A stretch of 64,000 nucleotides of DNA from Pontibacter pamirensis (GTDB lineage Bacteria > Bacteroidota > Bacteroidia > Cytophagales > Hymenobacteraceae): NCBI RefSeq assembly GCF_010015475.1, contig NZ_SSNI01000006.1:146525-210524 (forward strand). The letters run 5' to 3'. The position numbers were made by a program, and so were the translations under genes. Positions 8,686 through 17,177 of this stretch are shown here, in pieces. A model generated the notes under the pieces. The model worked only from the letters and a program-made list of their open reading frames with translations, did not search any database and was not told where the DNA came from. Positions within the stretch are counted from its first letter, which is position 1. Every line of letters begins with the position of its first letter.

Positions 8686-9822
8686 TTATTTGGGTTGAGA
8701 CGATCTGTAGATTAAACGGGCAATGTTTCGAGCACAGGAAAACAAAAGAGGCTGCGCTTGCGCGATAGCTTGCTCTAGTGTTATCGGGGCATTGACGATG
8801 GAATGACAGCTCACAAAATGCTCCAGCAATTGCTCATGTCCTTTTCCCAGTCCTCCTGAAATCAAAATAGCGCCTACACCATATTTCTTCGCTAAACCCG
8901 CCACATAGAAGGGTGCTTTGCCATAGAGTGTCTGATAATCACTCTGTCCTTCGCCCGTTATCACCCAGTCCGCTACTCTGATATGATTTTCCAGTCCTGC
9001 TGCTTCAGCTACTACCTGTGAACCCGATACGATTTCGGCTCCCAAAGCCAGAAAGCCAAACCCCAGGCCTCCTGCGGCGCCTGCACCAGGTATGGTTTGA
9101 AATTTTGTTTTGAGATGTTCCTCTAACAGGTTGGCATAATTCCTCATACCTTCATCCAGAATCCGTAACTGTTCTGCTGTTGCCCCTTTCTGCGGGCCAA
9201 AAACGTAGGAGGCGCCGTTTTCCCCGCATAGCGGATTCTCCACATCGCTGGCAATCCTGAACCTGCACGCTTTCAGCTTCGGGTGGAGATTAGAGAAATC
9301 CACTTTTACAATTTTCTGCAGCGACGCGCCAACCGGCGCTACATCCTTACTGTTTTCATCTAGAAAAGTCGCGCCTAAGGCCTGTAGCATCCCGAGGCCT
9401 CCATCGTTTGTGGCACTTCCTCCTAAACCAATGATGAATTTCTGTAGCCCTTTGTTTATAGCCTCTACTATTAGCTCGCCCAGTCCGAAGGTGGTGGTCA
9501 GCATAGGATTTTGCTTCTCCTCCGGTACCATCGGTAGACCCGCCACTAGGGCCATTTCTATGACTGCCGTTTCTCCGTCTCCTAATATTCCGTAGCAGGT
9601 ATGGGTTTGCTCTCCTAATGGACCAGTGGCTACAGTATCCACTCTTTCTCCGTTCGTAGAAAAGAGCAGGGAATCCAATGTGCCTTCCCCTCCATCGGCC
9701 ATGGGTATGACGACCACTTCTGCCTCAGGCATTTCAAGCGTAAAGGCTTCCCTGATAGTGTTACCGACCTCCTTTGCGGACAAGCTACCTTTATATGAAT
9801 CCGGGGCAATGACTATCTTCAT
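8686..9822 (-). CDS. Glycerate kinase
   Basis: This 378-aa protein is a glycerate 2-kinase of the GlxK/GarK family, which phosphorylates D-glycerate with ATP in glyoxylate or glycerate use. It begins MKIVIAPDSYKGSLSA, the typical family start. It contains MADGGEGTLD, GLGGSATNDGGLGMLQALG and GAGAAGGLGFGF, glycine-rich segments conserved in the family. The open frame extends upstream through the neighbouring coding region, but the family start is the ATG at 9822. That leaves 2 nt after the stop of the YgiC-like gene, so the two are likely cotranscribed. Confidence 0.92.
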   Translation of the reverse strand: MKIVIAPDSYKGSLSAKEVGNTIREAFTLEMPEAEVVVIPMADGGEGTLDSLLFSTNGERVDTVATGPLGEQTHTCYGILGDGETAVIEMALVAGLPMVPEEKQNPMLTTTFGLGELIVEAINKGLQKFIIGLGGSATNDGGLGMLQALGATFLDENSKDVAPVGASLQKIVKVDFSNLHPKLKACRFRIASDVENPLCGENGASYVFGPQKGATAEQLRILDEGMRNYANLLEEHLKTKFQTIPGAGAAGGLGFGFLALGAEIVSGSQVVAEAAGLENHIRVADWVITGEGQSDYQTLYGKAPFYVAGLAKKYGVGAILISGGLGKGHEQLLEHFVSCHSIVNAPITLEQAIAQAQPLLFSCARNIARLIYRSSQPK

Positions 9823-9824
9823 CA

Positions 9825-11003
9825 CTATCCCTCCACCAGATGCGGCACGAACTGCGATAAGTTGGTGATGATGCCTTTCTCGCGGCGGAAACCAATGGCA
9901 CAGCCCTCTCCTGCCCAGAACACACCTGCCTGATACTGGTAGTTGTTTACGTCCTCCGGGAGGTCGCACCAGCGCTGGTACACTTGCTTCTGGCCATCAT
10001 ACTCTCCTTCCATTTTCGTGACACGCACTCTGTCCACCACTTCCACGCTCTGCCCCTCGCGGCCAAAGTAAGGTTTGCGGATATACTTGCCACTCAGAGG
10101 TTCTAAATCAGCCTCCAAGAGCAGCGGATGGTAAGGGAAAGCTTTCCAGAGCCAGGCCAGCATGCCTTTGCTCTGGAAAAGCAAGGTATAAGCAGGGTTG
10201 GCTATTACTACATTGCGGGTACGGGAAAGCAGCGTCAGGCTCTCGAGTAGCTCCGGCTCTTCCCAGGCAATCTGCTCCCAGGGCAGTAGCTTAAACAGGA
10301 AAGGAAACTGCTGCCACTGCTCCGCTTCTACCTGTGCCCATAAGCCTTTCTCAGCGCCCTCCGTGGAAACAGTCACTTCCTCAATCGGGCAAAGGTGGGT
10401 GTCAAAGCCTGCCTCGCGGGCAGCCTGGGCAATCACGGCGCAGTTTGTCTCGTCTTCATCACTGCCCCCGATATAGGTTAATAATAAAGCAGGCGGGAGG
10501 TCTTCGTTGAGCATGCGCCAGGTTTTAAGCTGCTCTACCAGTGCCTCGTATAAGCCGGAGTACTGGTTTGCATCATTTTTACCGGCAGCAGCCAGGCTCG
10601 CCCACTGCACCACAGCAGTTTCAGGTATTGACGTAGCCGTATCAGCATTGAACTCTATCAGCTTTGGCCCTTCCGGCGTTTGTGCCAAGTCAAAGCGGCC
10701 GTACAGGTGCCAGTGCCGCTCGTCGTTCCAAGACTGCCGCACCAGCGGCCACAGGTTCTCGGGTATACCTATTATGTTCAGAAAAGCATCGGGCAAATCG
10801 TCCGGCACTGCCTGCACAAGCATATTGTAAAGTGTGTCGGCGGCATCCAGCAAAGCATCCGCCTCTTTCTCGACGATTATCACAGCCTCACCAGGCACGT
10901 AGTTCGCACAACCGTCTTCCACACACCATTCCCAGCCCAGGCCGCGCACAGCCGTTTCCACGTCGCCTGTATGTTTGGCCAGGCGTACGGTTTTGTTTCC
11001 CAT
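9825..11003 (-). CDS. Glutathionylspermidine synthase-like ATP-grasp ligase (YgiC/YjfC type)
   Basis: This 392-aa protein belongs to the glutathionylspermidine-synthase C-terminal (ATP-grasp) family, as in E. coli YgiC and YjfC. It lacks the amidase half of the bifunctional enzyme. Family-type segments include GRFDLAQTPEGPKLIEFNAD, with the acidic metal-binding residues, and GKYIRKPYFGREGQSVEV in the nucleotide-binding part. The true substrate is unknown for YgiC-type proteins. The ATG at 11003 is preferred to a TTG two codons earlier. The YgiB-like lipoprotein lies just upstream, the same neighbour pair as in E. coli, which supports a joint envelope-related role. Confidence 0.85.
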   Translation of the reverse strand: MGNKTVRLAKHTGDVETAVRGLGWEWCVEDGCANYVPGEAVIIVEKEADALLDAADTLYNMLVQAVPDDLPDAFLNIIGIPENLWPLVRQSWNDERHWHLYGRFDLAQTPEGPKLIEFNADTATSIPETAVVQWASLAAAGKNDANQYSGLYEALVEQLKTWRMLNEDLPPALLLTYIGGSDEDETNCAVIAQAAREAGFDTHLCPIEEVTVSTEGAEKGLWAQVEAEQWQQFPFLFKLLPWEQIAWEEPELLESLTLLSRTRNVVIANPAYTLLFQSKGMLAWLWKAFPYHPLLLEADLEPLSGKYIRKPYFGREGQSVEVVDRVRVTKMEGEYDGQKQVYQRWCDLPEDVNNYQYQAGVFWAGEGCAIGFRREKGIITNLSQFVPHLVEG

Positions 11004-11035
11004 AGTCAATCGTGTATTTTTATGTCGCGTAAAAT

Positions 11036-11584
11036 TTATGCCCCGGCTCCGCCGCTGCGGCCTCTGAAGAAGCCGCTTCTGCCTGAGGCTGGCGCAGTGG
11101 CGCGTTGCCTGTAGCTCTGCACGTTCTGTCGCCAGGAATCTGTACGGTTAATCAGGTTAGGGTTGGCATAGTAAGCGGGGCGGGGTGACATCATGCGGCC
11201 GGCCATAAAGCCCATGCCGCTCCACCAAAGCACACTGCCCAAACCAAAGCCACCCTGCTGGTAAGTTTGCTGATTGTCTGAGATTGCCTTCATCTGGTTC
11301 TCCAGTTCCAGCCCCTGCAGCGTGTCTACACGACCGTCTTTGTGCTTCAGTATAGCCATGCTCTGGCCGGGAGCTGTGGTACGTTCATCTGTTATTTTCC
11401 ATTGGTCCGGGGCCTCCTCCGTCAGTTCGGTTACTATGCCATCCGGCACGGCTACTTCACTATCTGCATTCCATTCGTCCTGGCTGCCACTGTTTCCACA
11501 GCTGGAGAGGCCCATGCAAGCGGCGGCAGCCACTATAAAGGCATTCCGCTTGAAATCGCCAATAGAGAGGTATCTTTTTTTCAT
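11036..11584 (-). CDS. YgiB-like (DUF1190-like) lipoprotein
   Basis: This 182-aa protein has an N-terminal signal with a lipoprotein-type cysteine (ACMGLSSCG). A low-complexity middle follows, then a glycine-rich hydrophobic segment, FGLGSVLWWSGMGFMAGRMM, and an Arg/Ser/Gly-rich tail ending in GRSGGAGA. The hydrophobic GxMxGRxM segment and Ser/Gly-rich C-terminus resemble E. coli YgiB, whose gene also sits beside ygiC. Sequence similarity is by eye only and the function of the family is unknown. It lies 32 nt upstream of the ligase gene in the same direction. Confidence 0.6.
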   Translation of the reverse strand: MKKRYLSIGDFKRNAFIVAAAACMGLSSCGNSGSQDEWNADSEVAVPDGIVTELTEEAPDQWKITDERTTAPGQSMAILKHKDGRVDTLQGLELENQMKAISDNQQTYQQGGFGLGSVLWWSGMGFMAGRMMSPRPAYYANPNLINRTDSWRQNVQSYRQRATAPASGRSGFFRGRSGGAGA

Positions 11585-11738
11585 CTGTTATACTAGGGTG
11601 TGGTTCAAGGTATTCTATTCTACGGAAATTATGCTGTACTTGTAACTTTTGAGCGGAAATATTCATGGTTTTCACCTGTTCTCCACCATTTACATCAGGT
11701 TCCAGACATCATCAACCGGCCATACTCTATAAAAGTAC

Positions 11739-12554
11739 TTACTCCCACAGCGGATAATGCTCCAGGTGTACCTGGCGCTTAAAGAAAATGCGGGTGCTTT
11801 CTTCAAAAGAGCGGGTAAAGTCAGAGACGTAAAATTTATGGTCTCCCACCAGTTTCTCAGAGGCCATATCAAGCTGCTCCAGGTAAGCTTTTACATGCTG
11901 CGCTACAATCTGGCTGGCGTCCAGCACATCTACCTCTCCTTCATAAAAGTTCTCAATCTGCTTTTTGATAAGCGGATAATGTGTGCAGCCGAGTATAAGC
12001 GCCTCTATGCCCTCCAAACCCGGATCGGATAAATAGGTGTGGATGACACTCTCCGATATAGAATCGTTGAAAAAGCCCTCTTCTATCATAGCAGCCAGCA
12101 AAGGCGTGGCATGCGACTTCAGGTTGATAGCCGCATCCAGTTCGTCCACCTTTTTACGGTACACATTAGAGTTCACCGTCTGTTTGGTGCCGATCAGGCC
12201 AATTGTTTTGTTTGGATATGTCTGCCCAATGTGCTGCACAATGGGGTCAATTACGTTCAGCACCTTCGCTTTGCTCCCAACATACTCCTTCACCAGCTCG
12301 TAAGCTGCCGCTGAAGCTGAATTACAGGCAATCAGAATGAGCTTGCAGTGCTGTTTTATGAGTAAATCGCAGATTTTAACAGCATACGACTGTATAGCGG
12401 CTGTAGACTTATCACCATAAGGCAAATGGGCGGTGTCGCCGAAGTATATTAGGCGCTCGTTCGGTAATACATTGATAATGGCCTGCGCAACTGTAAGGCC
12501 GCCAATTCCGCTGTCAAAAATGCCGATAGGCCTCTCTTTTTTATCCTGAATCAT
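11739..12554 (-). CDS. murI: Glutamate racemase
   Basis: This 271-aa cytosolic enzyme interconverts L- and D-glutamate to supply D-Glu for peptidoglycan. The family motifs are present: FDSGIGGLTV near the N-terminus, YFGDTAHLPYG, the first catalytic cysteine in IACNSASA and the second in LGCTHYPL. Length is normal. ATG at 12554. It stands alone between the YgiB-like gene and a divergent RDD-protein gene. Confidence 0.95.
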   Translation of the reverse strand: MIQDKKERPIGIFDSGIGGLTVAQAIINVLPNERLIYFGDTAHLPYGDKSTAAIQSYAVKICDLLIKQHCKLILIACNSASAAAYELVKEYVGSKAKVLNVIDPIVQHIGQTYPNKTIGLIGTKQTVNSNVYRKKVDELDAAINLKSHATPLLAAMIEEGFFNDSISESVIHTYLSDPGLEGIEALILGCTHYPLIKKQIENFYEGEVDVLDASQIVAQHVKAYLEQLDMASEKLVGDHKFYVSDFTRSFEESTRIFFKRQVHLEHYPLWE

Positions 12555-12872
12555 AATGAGCGAATTTAATTAAAAAGCCAGTAAATGCCACTTTGCCTAA
12601 TAAAATAGGTTTGTTTACTTCTTTCCAACCTTCCCTGGAAATCAATTCCTCATCAGAAAAGTTAAACTATAAAGACCACAGGTACCACGATAGCGGCAGC
12701 AAAATTAATTATGTTTAAATATTTGTTGCTTTAAAACAATACCTCTAATTTAGAACTGAATAAGCTCAACAACAGAGTCGTTCTGAGGGCTTGGTTCAGA
12801 GGAGACATCATTTGACGAAGAAATACAAAGCAGAAAGCAAGGCAGCCTGACAATTAAAATATAAATATTGCT
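12555..12872. other. Divergent intergenic region, murI / RDD protein
   Basis: These 318 nt separate the divergent murI and RDD genes and must carry both promoters. I see no RNA gene and no credible ORF. The only supported element is the RDD-side promoter listed at 12722. Confidence 0.6.
12722..12753 (+). promoter_or_regulatory. Candidate promoter for the RDD-protein gene
   Basis: A TTTG box at 12722-12725 is followed after 20 nt by TAATTTAG at 12746-12753, a 5-of-6 match to TAnnTTTG. Spacing fits the Bacteroidota primary sigma factor. It would give a 5' untranslated region of roughly 110 nt. Confidence 0.35.
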
Positions 12873-13373
12873 ATGCAGAGAACTTTTACGCTTCCGGCAC
12901 CTACAGTAAGAAAAGCTGCTTTATATGGCAACCTAACTGCGCGCCTCATAGCTTTTCTGGTAGATACCACACTCCTTGTGTTTTCTTACTCTTTCGTGCT
13001 CTATGGCATCAGTGACGCTCCACAGCAGGCATATACCTGGCAGGATATCTTCCGGAATGGCGTAAACCTGGAGGAGTTGTTTAGCTTAAGTAAACTTCTG
13101 TTCCTCAACCCGTACTTCCTGGTCATGCACTGGCTCTATTTCACGGTGCTGCATTCTTCGCTTAAGCAGGCAACCATCGGCAAATATACTTTGGGGCTGC
13201 GGGTAACCGACCTACGGGGAAAGCGTATCAGTTTTGCAAGGGCAAACCTTCGCTATTTCTCTAAATTCCTCTCTGTTATACCGCTTTGCCTCGGTTTCCT
13301 GCTGTTGCTTTCCACGCGTCGCAAGCAAACACTGCACGACTACCTTTCGCGCACAGTAGTTGTAACAGACTAA
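12873..13373 (+). CDS. RDD family membrane protein
   Basis: This 166-aa protein has three hydrophobic helices and the RDD signature. A conserved Arg and Asp occur in the first helix (ARLIAFLVDTTLLVF), followed by the ATIGKYTLGLRVTD strand and a basic turn before the last helix. A short conserved Asp near the end (LHDYLSRTVVV) is also typical. The function of the family is not settled; some members are linked to ion transport or membrane homeostasis. It stands alone. Confidence 0.85.
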   Translation: MQRTFTLPAPTVRKAALYGNLTARLIAFLVDTTLLVFSYSFVLYGISDAPQQAYTWQDIFRNGVNLEELFSLSKLLFLNPYFLVMHWLYFTVLHSSLKQATIGKYTLGLRVTDLRGKRISFARANLRYFSKFLSVIPLCLGFLLLLSTRRKQTLHDYLSRTVVVTD

Positions 13374-13453
13374 CCATCCATTCACCAAAAAATTGGATTC
13401 TTTTGCCTCACTTTTTTCAGCCAGCCGTATAAACGTGTATTGTAACAAACTGG

Positions 13454-13463
13454 AAGGAGGAGG
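13454..13463 (+). promoter_or_regulatory. Strong Shine-Dalgarno sequence of the SPW gene
   Basis: The sequence AAGGAGGAGG ends 3 nt before the ATG at 13467, so the first AGGAGG core is 6 nt from the start. This is a near-perfect anti-16S match. Most other genes in this window show A/T-rich upstream sequence with no such motif, as expected for Bacteroidota. Confidence 0.6.
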
Positions 13464-13466
13464 ATT

Positions 13467-13856
13467 ATGAGATTTATTCCCACCCGTTTTCACGGGATAT
13501 TAGATTATATTTACGGACCATTGTTAATTGTATCACCATGGTTATTCGGTTTCAGCGATGTTAGCTACGCTACATGGACGGCTGTGATAATAGGTATAGC
13601 ACTTACAGTGCAGACTGTTATGACCGATTATGAAGTAGGTATCATAAAGAAGATACCAATGAAAACCCACCTGATGCTTGACTTTGGTATTGGTGTTATA
13701 TTAGCGCTAACACCATGGATGTTTGGGTTTGCTGATGAAGTGTACACGCCGCATTTGATCTTCGGTATATTCGCTATTCTGGCTTCGCTTACTACACACC
13801 GTGTACCAAGCGAATCATATAGAAGAGAGCATGCGCAGGAAGAAAGAGCGCGTTAA
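13467..13856 (+). CDS. SPW repeat membrane protein
   Basis: This 129-aa protein has four hydrophobic segments arranged as two SPW-type repeats. The first is VSPWLFGFSD (around residues 22-31) and the second is LTPWMFGFAD (around residues 77-86), each followed by a membrane helix. SPW proteins are small membrane proteins of unknown function, often induced by stress. The gene is preceded by an unusually strong ribosome-binding site and followed by a good terminator, so it is probably monocistronic. Confidence 0.85.
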   Translation: MRFIPTRFHGILDYIYGPLLIVSPWLFGFSDVSYATWTAVIIGIALTVQTVMTDYEVGIIKKIPMKTHLMLDFGIGVILALTPWMFGFADEVYTPHLIFGIFAILASLTTHRVPSESYRREHAQEERAR

Positions 13857-13881
13857 ATAGTAAGATACTCTATTACAGAAG

Positions 13882-13914
13882 CAGGCTGGCCAAATGGCTG
13901 GCCTGTTTTATTTT
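13882..13914 (+). terminator. Rho-independent terminator after the SPW gene
   Basis: A 10-bp stem (13882-13891 with 13896-13905, two G-T pairs) closes on the loop AAAT and is followed by TTTTATTTT. Confidence 0.8.
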
Positions 13915-13939
13915 GCCTGCACCTGTGCAGATAAATAGC

Positions 13940-13947
13940 TAAATTTG
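13940..13947 (+). promoter_or_regulatory. Candidate -7 element abutting the ABC-F start
   Basis: TAAATTTG matches TAnnTTTG in full and lies only 4 nt before the ATG at 13952. A TTTG at 13912-13915 lies 24 nt upstream, longer than the usual 19-21. If used, transcription would begin at or beside the start codon. Confidence 0.35.
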
Positions 13948-13951
13948 CAGT

Positions 13952-15838
13952 ATGAATTACCTATCAGCAGACAACATATCCAAAAGCTTCAGCGAACGCT
14001 GGCTTTTCAAAAACCTGAACTTCGGCATCAGCCAGGGCCAGCGCATCGTTTTAGTGGGTGTGAATGGCTCCGGCAAAACAACTCTACTGAATGTACTCGC
14101 CGGCCATCTGCCTCCTGATGAAGGAAGTGTGAGTGTGCGAAAAGAAGTCTCCATCGGCTATCTGGGCCAGAATCCTGTGTTTGATGAGGAACTGACCGTA
14201 CACCAGAATATCTTTTCCGGCCAGAGTGAGACGCTGGACCTGATACGGGACTATGAAGCCGCTATGGCAAACCCAGACACGACCGGCGAGAAAATGCAGG
14301 AACTGATGGAGCGCATGGATGAGCTACAGGCCTGGGACTTTGAAGTAAAGGTAAAGCAGGTGCTCTCCAAATTGGGCATCAACAACTTGGATGCAGTTAT
14401 CAAGAACCTATCCGGTGGGCAACGCAAGCGTGTGGCCATGGCCCGTGTACTGATAGAGGAACCTGATCTGCTAATCATGGACGAACCTACCAACCACCTA
14501 GACCTTGATACCATTGAATGGCTGGAAGGAATGCTGTCGACGCAGAACACTACACTGCTGATGGTGACCCACGACCGCTATTTCCTGGATAAAGTAGCCA
14601 ACGAGATTGCGGAACTCGACAACGGAGAAATTTATACCTACAAAGGCAACTACAGCTACTTTATAGAGAAAAAGGCAGAGCGCGAGGAAGCTGCCGTAGC
14701 CGAAACAGAGAAGGCCCGCAACCTGATGCGCAAAGAACTGGAGTGGATCCGGCGTATGCCGAAGGCGCGCGGCACCAAAGCGAAATATCGGGTAGATGCC
14801 TTTGAGGAACTTAAGGAAAAAGCCGCTAAGAAAACAACCGGTCCTCAATTGGAGCTTTCTGTTAAAACCACGCGGCAAGGCGGTAAAATCATTGAGGTAG
14901 AGCACATCTCGAAGTCTTTCGGTGAAAAGAAGATTGTGGACGACTTTACCTATGTGTTCAAGAAGAAAGACAGAATAGGCGTTGTTGGCCCTAACGGAGC
15001 TGGTAAATCGACGTTTCTGAATATGCTCACAGGTAAGCTACAGCCTGATTCCGGCTTCATAGACCCTGGTCAAACCACTGTCTTTGGTTATTATACGCAG
15101 GATGAACTTACTTTCCGGGAAGACCAGCGTGTGATTGATATTGTAAAGGACATTGCTGAGGTTGTGGAAATGGCAAACGGCGAAGTAATCACAGCCAGCC
15201 AGTTTCTCCAGCACTTTCAGTTCCCTCCGGCGCAGCAGTACACCTTTGTAAGCAAGCTAAGCGGAGGCGAGAAGCGCCGGCTGCAGTTGCTGCGCGTCCT
15301 TATCAAGAACCCGAACTTCCTGATTCTCGATGAGCCGACAAACGACCTGGACATCATCACGCTGAATATTCTGGAAGATTTCCTCCTCAATTTCGGGGGC
15401 TGCCTGCTTATTGTGAGCCACGACCGCTACTTTATGGACCGGCTGGTGGAACACCTTTTTGTTTTTGAAGGCGAAGGCGAGATCCGCAACTTCCCGGGCA
15501 ATTACACCGATTACCGTGAGTGGCAGAAAGAGCAGGAACGGGAAGAAGCCAAACAGGCCGCTGCCGCGCCTGCAGTGGCAACACCGGCAGTAAAAAAAGA
15601 AGAGACAGGCAACAACAGCAAACGCAAAGCCTCTTATGCAGAGCAGAAGGAGTATGAGCAGCTGGAAAAAGACATTGCGCAACTGGAGAGTCGAAAAGCC
15701 GAGCTAACCGAGACCATGACCGCTGGCACCACCACCGACCATGAGCAGCTTACCGCCTGGGCCACTGAACTGGAGAACATAAACAATTCCTTAGAAGAGA
15801 AAGAATTACGCTGGCTGGAGCTTTCTGAAATAATGTAG
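13952..15838 (+). CDS. ABC-F family ATPase, Uup-like
   Basis: This 628-aa cytosolic protein has two ABC ATPase domains and no membrane domain. Domain 1 has Walker A GVNGSGKTT (residues 36-44), signature LSGGQRKR and Walker B LLIMDEPTNHLD. Domain 2 has Walker A GPNGAGKST, signature LSGGEKRR and FLILDEPTNDLD. A linker helix pair lies between them. The last 80 residues are charged and form a predicted coiled coil, as in Uup. ABC-F proteins act on ribosomes; Uup members also affect transposon excision and branched DNA. The exact subfamily cannot be fixed by eye. Confidence 0.9.
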   Translation: MNYLSADNISKSFSERWLFKNLNFGISQGQRIVLVGVNGSGKTTLLNVLAGHLPPDEGSVSVRKEVSIGYLGQNPVFDEELTVHQNIFSGQSETLDLIRDYEAAMANPDTTGEKMQELMERMDELQAWDFEVKVKQVLSKLGINNLDAVIKNLSGGQRKRVAMARVLIEEPDLLIMDEPTNHLDLDTIEWLEGMLSTQNTTLLMVTHDRYFLDKVANEIAELDNGEIYTYKGNYSYFIEKKAEREEAAVAETEKARNLMRKELEWIRRMPKARGTKAKYRVDAFEELKEKAAKKTTGPQLELSVKTTRQGGKIIEVEHISKSFGEKKIVDDFTYVFKKKDRIGVVGPNGAGKSTFLNMLTGKLQPDSGFIDPGQTTVFGYYTQDELTFREDQRVIDIVKDIAEVVEMANGEVITASQFLQHFQFPPAQQYTFVSKLSGGEKRRLQLLRVLIKNPNFLILDEPTNDLDIITLNILEDFLLNFGGCLLIVSHDRYFMDRLVEHLFVFEGEGEIRNFPGNYTDYREWQKEQEREEAKQAAAAPAVATPAVKKEETGNNSKRKASYAEQKEYEQLEKDIAQLESRKAELTETMTAGTTTDHEQLTAWATELENINNSLEEKELRWLELSEIM

Positions 15839-15870
15839 GTTTCAGGATATGCGAATGCAGTAACACCACA

Positions 15871-15912
15871 TGGCCTGAGAAGCAACAGAAGCTTCTCAGG
15901 CCATTTTATTTT
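15871..15912. terminator. Terminator between convergent genes
   Basis: A perfect 13-bp stem (15871-15883 with 15891-15903) is followed by TTTTATTTT on the plus strand. It ends the ABC-F transcript, and its T-run overlaps the stop codon region of the convergent minus-strand gene at 15906. Confidence 0.85.
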
Positions 15913-17009
15913 AGTCCTGTGATCACAACCGTGCCTTTGCTGTTCTGCTCCCCTACACGTACAATTTTCTTATGAAAAGACTTTGGGTCATTGATGGTTT
16001 CATAGAATTCGTCTAAGAACTTAAGCGTCTGCTTCCGGTATCTTTCATCAATAAGGCTGTTTTGCTGATAGATAGTATAAAAGTTTGTTTTGTGCCTGTT
16101 AAAAGTATTGATAACTTCTTTGTAAGTCTCATCCGGAAAACTGTAGCCCCTGAACAAGCGATGTCGCACAGAGGTGATACCCAACTCAGGAGGAGGCACC
16201 GCATAAGGCGTTGACACTATCCCTGAATAATCAAAGTCATATGGTACCGGAAAGGGAGCCTGCAGAGAGTCGAGGGACAGCAGCCTTATGTTGTGGCGAT
16301 AGGGCACAGACCAATCTGTGTTACCAATCATGTACTGAAACATAGCCACCTTTGCCATAGCAAGCTTATTTGTCTCATCCATTTTTAACGCCAACTCTTT
16401 CTTTACAATCTCACCTTTGTTTCTTCTGGCCATATCAACATCATCCTCTAAAAGGAAACCATACTGGCTCTCTGTTTTCCTTTTACCTGCCTGGTCTACA
16501 TATTCAATCTTACAAAGCCTGGCCCGAAAGCTGTGGTCTGTAATCGTGTTATAAAGCTTATAAACCAGGTATTCACGCAACACGTACTCATGCCCGTTGC
16601 AGTGCGTCACCAGTTTCAGTTTATTAACTTTCCCAAACACCGTTTTCTCCACTGTTTTTCGGGAGAAGTTCAGCATCAGGGGCGGAAAACCGCATATTGT
16701 TGGGTCGCGGCGGCGATTACCCCGCACCATTATCTTAAACGGCACTAAAACCTCCGTGCCGCCTTTATCTTTGTAGGAGATAACAGCCGGGTGATATCCT
16801 CTCTCCTCCCCCCTATCTTTCAGCACTGTCTTCATATCCATTGTAATTCTGAACTGAAGCACCTCTTCGTTTTTAAACAAAGGGTTTTCCTGCTGATCAA
16901 TAGATACTGAACTAGCAACAGGAAGTGTGTCTGTTTGTATCTGTGCCTGAGGCTGCAGGGGAACAAGCAACAATAAACTAACAAGGAAATATAAGAAGTA
17001 ATTTTTCAT
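15906..17009 (-). CDS. Secreted protein with CotH kinase-like features
   Basis: This 367-aa protein has a signal peptide (about 22 residues, ending QPQAQ). I do not recognise it as a characterised family. Its core recalls CotH-type atypical kinases: a helix with LREYLVYKLYN, then YMIGNTDW (residues 226-233), RHN (238-240) and a DFDYSG motif (258-263). In CotH and related kinases, Asp/Trp, Asn and Asp at these relative positions form the catalytic and metal sites. The predicted location is periplasm or outer surface. No neighbour suggests a substrate: it stands between convergent ABC-F and a co-directional phosphodiesterase gene 169 nt upstream. Confidence 0.5.
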   Translation of the reverse strand: MKNYFLYFLVSLLLLVPLQPQAQIQTDTLPVASSVSIDQQENPLFKNEEVLQFRITMDMKTVLKDRGEERGYHPAVISYKDKGGTEVLVPFKIMVRGNRRRDPTICGFPPLMLNFSRKTVEKTVFGKVNKLKLVTHCNGHEYVLREYLVYKLYNTITDHSFRARLCKIEYVDQAGKRKTESQYGFLLEDDVDMARRNKGEIVKKELALKMDETNKLAMAKVAMFQYMIGNTDWSVPYRHNIRLLSLDSLQAPFPVPYDFDYSGIVSTPYAVPPPELGITSVRHRLFRGYSFPDETYKEVINTFNRHKTNFYTIYQQNSLIDERYRKQTLKFLDEFYETINDPKSFHKKIVRVGEQNSKGTVVITGLK

Positions 17010-17177
17010 ATCTGCTGCTTATAATTACCAGGTATGCTCCCCGGTGTTACTTATCCGGCAGGATAGAAAATGAGATTGTGTAAAGTCATGCTAAGTCGGA
17101 GGTGGCCACAGCCTGTTTAGGATTACAAGCACTCTTTATACCTGTGGCAGGCTGCTTTTACTTTTGGCTATACAGCC

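Noticed and set aside
9823..9969. N-terminal extension of glycerate kinase
   Set aside because: The open frame overlaps the end of the YgiC-like gene and the added residues have no family match; the family start is at 9822.
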